Source: Pacificoceanicola sp049803835
GTDB taxonomy: Bacteria > Pseudomonadota > Alphaproteobacteria > Rhodobacterales > Rhodobacteraceae
Direction of reading: 5' to 3'
Assembly (NCBI RefSeq): GCF_049803835.1
Contig: NZ_JBNAGK010000011.1
Location: forward strand, 124,001-188,000
Length of the DNA: 64,000 nt
Positions within the stretch are counted from its first letter, which is position 1, and each line of letters begins with the position of its first letter. Under the pieces are notes generated by a model. That model worked only from the letters and a program-made list of their open reading frames with translations. It was not told the origin of the DNA and did no database searches. The translations under genes and the position numbers were made by a program. This document shows positions 57,492 to 64,000 of this stretch, piece after piece.

Positions 57492-58382
57492 ATGTTCTGC
57501 AAGACCCGCACGCCCCTTTTCGCTCTCGCAACCGCAGCCGTCGCCTCTCTGGCAGGCTACGCCGGGGCCGAGCCGCTGCTCGAACCGGCCACCCCGACAT
57601 CGCCCGTCACGAATGACTGCCGCCAGGTGATGGAAGGCGTTCAGAACCGCTACAACGGCTATGACAGCTGGCGCATCGTGCACATGAAGATCACCGACGA
57701 GACCGGCGCCGTGAAGACCCGCCGCATCGCCGCCGCGCACAAGAATGACGGCATCAACCGCCGCCTGCGCTCCTACGTCTTCGATCCCGAAGAGCTGGCC
57801 GGGGTCGAATCCTCCGTGCGCGACAGCTTCGAGAAGGGCCTGCCGGACAAGGTCTGGGTCTACCTGCCCTCCGCCGACAAGATCATCGACGTGAAGTCCG
57901 AGGACCTTTCGCAGCGCCTCTACGGCTCCGACCTCGCCGTGGGCGAGATGCTGATCCGCCAGGCGGACGACTATGATTGCAAGATGCTCGGCGTCGGCGA
58001 GTTCCGCGGCTATCCGGTCTACAAGATCTATGTGAACCCGCGGACCGAGGATGAAGTCATCCGTCTTGGCCTGCGCGACGGCGAGCTTTGGGCCGACACC
58101 GAGACCTTCATGCCGATCTATTCCAGTTTCAACGCCGATGCGCCGAACGAACAGCGCGTTCTGGAAACGCTCGACCTGCGCTGGGTCAACGGTGTCTTTG
58201 CCCCGGCGAAGTACCGCGTCTCGACCATCAAGGAAGGCCGCGTCGTCTCCTTCTCCGATTTCCACACCGAGGGCGAGGCCTTCAACATCGGCCTGCCGTC
58301 GCGCTGGTTCGAGCTGGATGACCTCTCCAACCCGGCGAGCGATTTCAAGGACTTCCGCTCCGAGAACTTCGCAACCAACTGA
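57492..58382 (+). CDS. LolA-like outer-membrane lipoprotein-sorting-type periplasmic protein
   Basis: This 296-residue protein has a signal peptide ('ALATAAVASLAGYAGAE') and resembles the LolA-like 'outer membrane lipoprotein-sorting protein' family seen beside MMPL exporters. Family-like parts are 'KVWVYLPSADKIIDVKSED', 'QRLYGSDLAVGEMLI' and 'ELWADTETFMPIYSSFN'. It is a second protein of this type in the locus, only distantly similar to the one at 40.5-41.2 kb. ATG 57492 is preceded by GAGGA. It is followed after 65 bases by the MMPL gene, so it probably accepts the hydrophobic cargo of that exporter in the periplasm. Confidence 0.87.
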   Translation: MFCKTRTPLFALATAAVASLAGYAGAEPLLEPATPTSPVTNDCRQVMEGVQNRYNGYDSWRIVHMKITDETGAVKTRRIAAAHKNDGINRRLRSYVFDPEELAGVESSVRDSFEKGLPDKVWVYLPSADKIIDVKSEDLSQRLYGSDLAVGEMLIRQADDYDCKMLGVGEFRGYPVYKIYVNPRTEDEVIRLGLRDGELWADTETFMPIYSSFNADAPNEQRVLETLDLRWVNGVFAPAKYRVSTIKEGRVVSFSDFHTEGEAFNIGLPSRWFELDDLSNPASDFKDFRSENFATN

Positions 58383-58447
58383 TCTGACCCGGCGCGGTCG
58401 GCCTTGCCCCGGCCGCGCCACCTCACACCCCAACAGGAGCCCGATCC

Positions 58448-60883
58448 ATGAACCCGCTTTCCTTCATCGAAGGGGCGATGACGCGCTTTTTGCAGCTGGT
58501 CTACACCCGCCGCCTGATCGCCTTCGTCGTCCTTCTGGCAGCCGTCTTCGGCTATGTCGCGACCAACCTCCCCTCCCTCCAGAAAGACGGCCGTGTCGAA
58601 GCCTTCATGCATGAAAGCGACCCGGCCCTGGCCACCTATTACGCCATGCGCCGCGAGTTCGGGCAGGACAACCGCCTTGTCGTGGCGGTGAAGTCGGAGA
58701 ACGTCTTCTCCACCGAGTTCCTGACGAAATTCTCGAAGATGCACCGCGAACTGGCGGACAATGTCCCCTATGTCTCGGAAATCTTCTCTCCTTATAACAT
58801 CCCCTTCATCGAGCATGAGGACGGCGGTGTGTTCCTTGAAGAACTCGTCCGCAACATGCTCCAGCGTGGCCGCAACCCCGAAGAGCTGAAGGACCGCATC
58901 CTCGATACGCCGCTCTATCAGAACTTCATCGTCTCGAAGGACGGCAGCACCGCAGCCGTTGTGATCGAGCCCTATCGCTACGCGCCCGCCGCCGCGGACT
59001 GTGTGCCCGATCCGTCCTCCGGGGCGACCTGCGAGATCGTCTTTACACCGCTCAGCGAACGTCCGCTCCTTGGCGCCCCGCAATACGCGGAAATGACCGC
59101 CGCCGCCCGCGCCATTGCCGCGAAGTATGAAGGTCAAAGTTTCGAGATCGCCATTGCCGGCGCCCCCGTGCTTTCCACGGAAATCGTCGCGATGATGGAA
59201 GGCGACATGCCGCGCTTCACCCTCGCCTGCGTGATCCTCACCGTGCTTGCCATGATTGCGCTGCACCGCAGCTTCCTCGTCGCCCTCGGCGCCTTCCTGA
59301 GCTTTGCCACCGCGCTGTTCACCACGCTCGCCACCGTCGCCGCCACCGGCACCGCCATGACGCCCCCGGTGCAGCTGCTCATCCCGATGACGCTGGTCGT
59401 GGGGCTGTGTACCTACATCCACTTCATCGCCACGGTCCTGAAGGCCCGCAGCACTGAAAAGGATGGCCGCGAGGCGCTCAAGATCGCCGTGAAGAAGGCG
59501 AACACGCCGATCCTCTTCACCGCGCTGACCACCGCTGGCGGTCTCATCGGCCTCGCTGCCGCGCCCCTTGCACCGATCACCGCGCTCGGTGTCTTTGGCA
59601 CCGTCTCCGTGGGTGTGTCCTACCTGCTCGCCATGACCTGGGCGACGCTGGTCTTCCGCACCCTGCCCGAGCGGTACCTCAACAAGCAGTCGGAAAAGCC
59701 GGGCGTCATCGCTTCCGTCCTGACCAAGGGCGCCATGATCGCCGCCGAGGCTCCGCGCCGCACGCTGGCCCTTTGCGCGGGTGTGACCCTCGCCGCGGCT
59801 CTGGGGATCTTCAACCTCAGCTACTCGCACAACTCGCTGCTCTGGCTGCCGCAGGACAACCAGGCGCGTCAGTCCACCGAGTTCATCGACGACACCTTCC
59901 ACGGCACCGTGAACCTCGAAATGGTCATCACGCCGACGACCGGCTATGACTTCCGCGACGAAACGCTCCTGAAGACAGTCGAGGAAACCGCGCTTGGCTC
60001 CTATGCCGCCGTGGACATCCCGATCGGGCGTCACACCTCGATCATCTCCTTCCTCGAAGAGACAAACCAGGCGATCAACGACGGCGACCTCGCCGCGCGG
60101 ACCATCCCCGGGCAGGAAGAGATCTGGGATCAGCTGCTGCTGCTCGAAGGTCAGGGCATCGACGACATGAAGCGCTACGTCTCCATGGACTACTCGTCGG
60201 GCCGCGTCTCCTTCCAGACGCCCTGGCTTGAGGCCAAGCTCTACACGGATGTGATCGAGACCATCGAAACCCGCTTCGAGACGGCCCTCGGCGACACCGC
60301 CAAGGTCGAGAGCACCGGCCTTATCGCCCTGCTTGCCAAGACCTCCAAGAAGGTTCTGGACAGCATGACGGTGTCCTATGCCATCGCCCTCACACTGGTG
60401 ACAGGCATGATGGTTCTCGCCCTGCGCTCCGTTGGCCTCGGCCTCGTCAGCATGGTGCCGAATGTCGCCCCCTTCGTGGTGTTGCTCGGGGTCATGGGGT
60501 ATCTGGGCATCCCGCTCGACACCTTCACGGTGCTGATCGGCGGCATCATCACCGGCCTGATCGTCGATGACACGTTGCACTTCTTCCACGGCGTCAAGAG
60601 CCGTCTGGAGAAGGGTCTGGAGATGCAGGAGGCCATCCGCGCCACCATGTCCGACATTGGCCGCGCGGTGTTCACCACCACGGTTGTCGTCATGGCCGGC
60701 TTCGCGGTGTTCAACCTCTCCTCCATGTCGAACATCCAGAGCTTCGGCCTGCTGATGGCCTCGGGTGCGCTGCTGGCCCTGCTCTCCGAAGTCTTCATCG
60801 GCCCGGCGGCGCTCATGGTCTACGACCGCCTGCGGCAGCCGAAGGCAACTGCCACGGCGGAGTTCACCGATGCACCGGCCTGA
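58448..60883 (+). CDS. MMPL/RND-family exporter
   Basis: This 811-residue inner-membrane transporter has the RND/MMPL layout: two halves, each with one membrane helix, a large periplasmic domain and five further helices. The proton-relay acidic pair is visible in the second half ('GIITGLIVDDTLHFFHG'); the matching site of the first half ('LVVGLCTYIHFIATV') lacks an Asp. MMPL proteins export lipids, glycolipids and aromatic polyenes. The gene lies between a LolA-like and a UbiD-like gene on the same strand. No membrane-fusion protein or TolC is encoded nearby, consistent with handover to the LolA-like protein. Confidence 0.93.
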   Translation: MNPLSFIEGAMTRFLQLVYTRRLIAFVVLLAAVFGYVATNLPSLQKDGRVEAFMHESDPALATYYAMRREFGQDNRLVVAVKSENVFSTEFLTKFSKMHRELADNVPYVSEIFSPYNIPFIEHEDGGVFLEELVRNMLQRGRNPEELKDRILDTPLYQNFIVSKDGSTAAVVIEPYRYAPAAADCVPDPSSGATCEIVFTPLSERPLLGAPQYAEMTAAARAIAAKYEGQSFEIAIAGAPVLSTEIVAMMEGDMPRFTLACVILTVLAMIALHRSFLVALGAFLSFATALFTTLATVAATGTAMTPPVQLLIPMTLVVGLCTYIHFIATVLKARSTEKDGREALKIAVKKANTPILFTALTTAGGLIGLAAAPLAPITALGVFGTVSVGVSYLLAMTWATLVFRTLPERYLNKQSEKPGVIASVLTKGAMIAAEAPRRTLALCAGVTLAAALGIFNLSYSHNSLLWLPQDNQARQSTEFIDDTFHGTVNLEMVITPTTGYDFRDETLLKTVEETALGSYAAVDIPIGRHTSIISFLEETNQAINDGDLAARTIPGQEEIWDQLLLLEGQGIDDMKRYVSMDYSSGRVSFQTPWLEAKLYTDVIETIETRFETALGDTAKVESTGLIALLAKTSKKVLDSMTVSYAIALTLVTGMMVLALRSVGLGLVSMVPNVAPFVVLLGVMGYLGIPLDTFTVLIGGIITGLIVDDTLHFFHGVKSRLEKGLEMQEAIRATMSDIGRAVFTTTVVVMAGFAVFNLSSMSNIQSFGLLMASGALLALLSEVFIGPAALMVYDRLRQPKATATAEFTDAPA

Positions 60884-62261
60884 GCCGAAAACCATGGAGG
60901 CCGCGTGCGATCTGCGCGCGGCCCTCGCCTCGCTGAGGGACCCGGCACACCCGGGTCCCTTCGTCACCAAGACCGGCTTTTCCCCGGACGAAGCCTGCAC
61001 CGATTTCGCCGCCAGTCACGCCGGTGTGCCTGCCCGGCCCCGGCCCGGCCCGGAGCCGGGCGTGCTCTACAGACAAGCCACGGGACCGGACCTGCTTCTC
61101 GGTCTCTATGGCTGCGAAGCGAGGCTGAAAGGATGGCTCCCGGCCCTGGCGGGCCGCGCTGTCCCGGATGCCGTTCGCCGCCTCGCCCCCCTGCCCCCGG
61201 TCCCCGGCACGTGCGACCACATCGAGGCAAAGCCCGACCTCACCGCCCTGCCCTTCCCCAAGATAACGCCCCGTGATGCGGGTCCCTACATCACCATGGG
61301 CTTCGTCTTGGCGGGCAAGCCGGGTCCCGGCCTCGCCCTCTCCGCGCACCGGATGCTGGTGCACGGACCGAACCGCCTCGCCATCTCCATGCTGCCCAGC
61401 CGCGCCCTGCGCCATCTGGCCAAGGCAGCCCATGACAAGGGCGAGGACCTTCCAGTCTCCATCAACATCGGCGTGCCGCCCGCTGTCGCCGTTGCCTCGG
61501 CCACCGCCACGGCGCATTTGCCGGAAGAATTCGACAAGCTGAACCTCGCCGGGGCGCTGGCCGGGACTGCGATTGCCGTTGCCCGGGACAAAGCCCTGTA
61601 CCTGCCGCAAGCCGAATATGTCCTCCACGCCCGGCTCACGGCGAAGACCACCCCCGAAACCCTCGGCACCCGCCCGAAGGGCGTCACCCTGCCGGAGTTC
61701 CTCGGCTATGACGGCCATGCCGGGCCGGACCTGCCGATCGTCGAAATCGACCGCATCACGTACCGCCCCGGCGCGGTCCTGCAGTCCTGCCTCGGTCCGG
61801 GACGGGAGCAATCCTCGATCCTGGCGCTTGGAGGCGCCTTGGCACTTGCCCTCTCGCTGCGGACCCACGGCGGCCTCTCCCAGATCGCCGACCTGCGATA
61901 CAGCGCTGCCGGGGGCGGGATGCTCCTGCTCTATGTTTCGCTCAAGCCCGGTGCAACACGTCAACTCGACCTCGCGCAACTGGCGAAACGCCTGATCGAC
62001 GTCATGCCCTTTACCAAGACCATCGTCTTCACCGACGAAGACGTGGATCTGTCCTCCGACGAGGACGTACTCTGGGCCATGACCACACGCTGCAACCCCG
62101 CCCGCGACACCCATGCCATCCACGGCCTGCCCCCCTTGCGCATGGACCCCTCGCAATGCCCCGAGTGGGAAGCACATGGCGGCGCATCACCCTGCCGTAG
62201 CTGGATCGACGCCACCGTTCCGGACGCACTCAGGAATCAGACGCGGCGGAGCTTCGGCTAA
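60870..62261 (+). CDS. UbiD-family prenyl-FMN-dependent decarboxylase
   Basis: UbiD enzymes reversibly decarboxylate aromatic, heteroaromatic or alpha,beta-unsaturated acids with prenyl-FMN. The 463-residue protein shows 'MGFVLAGKPGPGLALSAHRM', 'VSINIGVPPAVAVASATA' and the C-terminal 'FTDEDVDLSSDEDVLWAM' followed by 'TTRCNPARD', typical of the family. The usual EGP..GE motif that carries the catalytic Glu is not clear; 'LPEFLGYDGHAG' is the closest match. ATG 60870 (GGAG seven bases upstream) overlaps the MMPL gene end; ATG 60894 is an alternative. Known members act on pyrrole-2-carboxylate and indole-3-carboxylate, which fits the rest of this locus. Confidence 0.88.
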   Translation: MHRPEPKTMEAACDLRAALASLRDPAHPGPFVTKTGFSPDEACTDFAASHAGVPARPRPGPEPGVLYRQATGPDLLLGLYGCEARLKGWLPALAGRAVPDAVRRLAPLPPVPGTCDHIEAKPDLTALPFPKITPRDAGPYITMGFVLAGKPGPGLALSAHRMLVHGPNRLAISMLPSRALRHLAKAAHDKGEDLPVSINIGVPPAVAVASATATAHLPEEFDKLNLAGALAGTAIAVARDKALYLPQAEYVLHARLTAKTTPETLGTRPKGVTLPEFLGYDGHAGPDLPIVEIDRITYRPGAVLQSCLGPGREQSSILALGGALALALSLRTHGGLSQIADLRYSAAGGGMLLLYVSLKPGATRQLDLAQLAKRLIDVMPFTKTIVFTDEDVDLSSDEDVLWAMTTRCNPARDTHAIHGLPPLRMDPSQCPEWEAHGGASPCRSWIDATVPDALRNQTRRSFG

Positions 62262-62359
62262 CATTTCGGGACCAGTCACGCGCCCGCAGACCAAAAATGC
62301 CGGAGAGATGTGTTTTCGAACCGGAGAAGCAGGATCCAGCGCCCATCCTTCTTTGGTCC

Positions 62360-62460
62360 AGAAATACCTTGGGGAAGGCCCGAAGGGCCGGGTGGGGGCA
62401 ACGCCCCCGCACGCCGTGGAGCGGCGTTCCTCAGCCCGCGCCGAAGGCGCGGGCGAGTCG
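62360..62460. repeat. Extragenic palindromic sequences between UbiD and fsa
   Basis: The spacer contains several short GC-rich inverted repeats in a row: GGCCC-GAA-GGGCC, GGGGGC-AAC-GCCCCC (about 62395-62409), and CCCGCGCC-GAA-GGCGCGGG (about 62434-62452). The arrangement resembles REP-like intergenic elements of Rhodobacterales and would also act as a bidirectional terminator between the converging genes. Confidence 0.6.
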
Positions 62461-62486
62461 TCCCGGCGCAGCCGGGGCGAAAGACC

Positions 62487-63140
62487 TCAAAGAATGGATT
62501 GACCTGTCGCAGCCCAATCCTTCGTGAACTGGTCGAGGCCTTTGTCTGTCAGCACATGACTCGCCAGCCCCTTGATCACGCCCGGCGGGATCGTTGCGAC
62601 GTCCGCCCCGGCAATCGCCGCGTCCTTGACGTGGTTCGCCGTGCGGATCGAGGCGGCGAGGATTTCCGTCTCGAAGCCGTAGTTGTCGTAGATCGCCCGG
62701 ATTTCCGCGATCAGCTCCATCCCGTCGATGTTCAGATCGTCCAGCCGCCCGATGAACGGCGAGATATAGGTCGCTCCGGCCTTCGCCGCCAGCAGCGCCT
62801 GATTGGCGGCAAAGCACAGCGTCACGTTGGTCTTGATGCCCTTGTTCGTGAAGTGGCGGCAGGCTTTCAGCCCGTCCAGCGTCAGCGGCAGCTTGATGAC
62901 CACGTTGTCCGCGATCTTCGCCAGATGCTCGCCTTCCGCGACCATGCCGTCGAAGTCCAGAGCGGCGACTTCCGCCGAAACCGGCCCGTCCACGATGCCA
63001 CAAATCTCTGCGATCACTTCCTTGAAGTCACGGCCCGATTTGGCGATCAGCGAGGGGTTCGTCGTCACCCCGTCCAGCAGGCCATAATCGTTCAGTTCCT
63101 TGATGTCGTCGATGATTGCGGTGTCCACAAAGAATTTCAT
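62487..63140 (-). CDS. fsa: Fructose-6-phosphate aldolase / transaldolase-type enzyme
   Basis: This 217-residue enzyme belongs to the short transaldolase (TalC/Fsa) family. The N-terminus 'MKFFVDTAIIDDIKELNDYG', 'GVTTNPSLI', the Schiff-base Lys in 'NVVIKLPLTLDGL' and 'ISPFIGRLDDL' are family motifs. It catalyses transfer or aldol cleavage of a dihydroxyacetone unit in the pentose phosphate pathway. The start at 63140 lies three bases after the fructose-bisphosphatase gene, so the two are co-transcribed. This is ordinary central metabolism and probably marks the end of the biosynthetic locus. Confidence 0.93.
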   Translation of the reverse strand: MKFFVDTAIIDDIKELNDYGLLDGVTTNPSLIAKSGRDFKEVIAEICGIVDGPVSAEVAALDFDGMVAEGEHLAKIADNVVIKLPLTLDGLKACRHFTNKGIKTNVTLCFAANQALLAAKAGATYISPFIGRLDDLNIDGMELIAEIRAIYDNYGFETEILAASIRTANHVKDAAIAGADVATIPPGVIKGLASHVLTDKGLDQFTKDWAATGQSIL

Positions 63141-63143
63141 GGG

Positions 63144-64000
63144 TCAGTCTCCCTTTTTCATAAGGTAGGTTTTCACGGTGTTCACTTCTTCCGCGCTGCC
63201 GAAAACCAGCGGCACGCGGTCGTGCAGGTGCGCAGGCGCGAGGTCGAGGATCGGCGTCACGCCATCCGTCGCGGCGCCCCCGGCCTGCTCCATCAGGTAG
63301 GCGATGGGGAAAGCTTCGTAGGCGATGCGCAAGTAGCCGTCCCCATAGCCGGGGCGGGTGTCGCCCGGGTACATGAACAGGCCCCCCCGGCGCAAAATCC
63401 GGTGCAGGTCACCCACCGCCGCCGCGATCCAGCGCATGTTGAAGTCCATGCCGCGCGGGCCGGTGGAGCCGTCCAGAACGTCGCGCACGTAGGCTTGCAG
63501 CCCATCGCTCCAGCGGCGGTAATAGCTGACGTTGAACGCCACGGTCGTGGTTTTCTCCTTCACCCGCACGTCCGTTGCGTCGATGAAATATTCGCCGCTC
63601 ACCGGGTCGAGCGTGGCGATCACGACCCCACCCCCGAGGCTGAAGCCGAAATCGACCGAGTGGCCGAAACTCACATAGGCCGCGCCCAGCATCTCGCGCC
63701 CCTTGCGCAGGAACGACTCCCCCGCCGGAAAGATGGCGAACAAGGCCCCCAGAGGCGCGCCGATGCCGATGCTGCCGGAGCCGTCGATCGGGTCCATGGC
63801 CACGTCGAAGATGCCGTTCGGGTCGATTTCTTCGACCTCTTCGGCTTCTTCCGACAGGACCTTCGCCACGCGCAGGCCACGGAAGGCGTCGATCATGTGA
63901 TCGTGTGCGCCCACATCCAGGGCCTTCTGCCGGTCGCCGCTGTCATTCTCTCCCACGATATGTGTCGGATCGCCGGGCAGGCTCCCCTGCGCGAGCCGCA
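63144..64000 (-). CDS. fbp: Fructose-1,6-bisphosphatase class I, 5'-truncated by the window
   Basis: This gluconeogenic phosphatase is cut at its N-terminus by the window end; the frame is open to 64000 with no start required inside ('LAQGSLPGDPTHIVGEND'). Catalytic metal-binding motifs are seen in 'EEAEEVEEIDPNGIF' and 'AMDPIDGSGSIGIGAPLG'; 'LFMYPGDTRPGYGDGYLRI' and 'FPIAYLMEQAGGAATDG' follow. The usual motif is DPLDGSSN, so 'DPIDGSGS' is a mild variant. It is coupled to the transaldolase-type gene, 3 bases apart. Confidence 0.93.
   Translation of the reverse strand, partial: RLAQGSLPGDPTHIVGENDSGDRQKALDVGAHDHMIDAFRGLRVAKVLSEEAEEVEEIDPNGIFDVAMDPIDGSGSIGIGAPLGALFAIFPAGESFLRKGREMLGAAYVSFGHSVDFGFSLGGGVVIATLDPVSGEYFIDATDVRVKEKTTTVAFNVSYYRRWSDGLQAYVRDVLDGSTGPRGMDFNMRWIAAAVGDLHRILRRGGLFMYPGDTRPGYGDGYLRIAYEAFPIAYLMEQAGGAATDGVTPILDLAPAHLHDRVPLVFGSAEEVNTVKTYLMKKGD

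Noticed and set aside
58118..61000. 960-residue open frame antisense to the MMPL gene
   Set aside because: It mirrors the real transporter gene and is very rich in Gly/His/Asp/Arg with no domain; an antisense shadow.
1..64000. tRNA, rRNA, transposase or integrase genes that would mark a genomic island
   Set aside because: I looked for typical sequences and protein motifs on both strands and found none, so horizontal transfer of the locus is not supported from this window.

Overview
The window is GC-rich, densely packed DNA with a Rhodobacterales (marine Roseobacter-group) character. It carries dimethylsulfoniopropionate (DMSP) demethylation genes, a methanethiol oxidase, a very large RTX-Hint protein of the type common in that group, many stop/start overlaps between genes, and proteobacterial regulators. 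I see no rRNA, tRNA, insertion sequence or CRISPR array.

Region 1 (1-7.7 kb) starts with the end of a sugar-type ABC importer (permease plus MalK/UgpC-type ATPase). A dmdC-dmdD-dmdA operon for DMSP demethylation follows, with a divergent AraC-family regulator, then a LysR regulator. Region 2 (8-12.5 kb) is one 1486-residue RTX protein with a C-terminal Hint domain, an internal VHL-beta-like module and five repeats of a second module. Region 3 (12.7-24.4 kb) holds a FAD amino-acid oxidase that runs in frame into a methanethiol oxidase (mtoX/SBP56), a coupled membrane protein, iolD, and an operon in which a xylose-type ABC importer (xylF-xylH-xylG) is translationally coupled to an ASPIC/UnbV protein and a MauG-like dihaem protein. 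Region 4 (24.7-27.8 kb) has a small unknown protein and an H-NOX sensor paired with an H-NOBA-GGDEF-EAL protein.

Region 5 (27.9-62.3 kb) looks like one large biosynthetic and envelope-export locus and is the most interesting part. A nine-gene minus-strand operon encodes an EctC-like cupin, a truncated ketosynthase-like protein without the active-site Cys, a complete ketosynthase, a prolyl-carrier-type acyl dehydrogenase, a stand-alone adenylation enzyme, a carrier protein, TrpD- and TrpC-like enzymes and a degenerate receiver domain. A second minus-strand operon encodes TrpF- and TrpA-like enzymes, an AfsA-type double-hotdog protein, a FAD oxidoreductase, an MFS exporter and a Gfa-like protein. 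UbiX and UbiD homologues, a DUF1772 (anthrone-oxygenase-like) protein, an FtsX/LolD ABC system with a LolA-like chaperone and an outer-membrane barrel, and an MMPL exporter with another LolA-like protein complete the set. Regulation is dense: two OmpR-type regulators, a histidine kinase, and a FIST/hybrid-kinase/LuxR-regulator unit. My inference is that the locus makes and exports a hydrophobic aromatic (pyrrole- or indole-type) acyl product using diverged copies of four tryptophan-pathway enzymes. I do not recognise it as a described system.

Region 6 (62.5-64 kb) returns to central metabolism with a fructose-6-phosphate-aldolase/transaldolase-type enzyme and a fructose-1,6-bisphosphatase cut by the window end.
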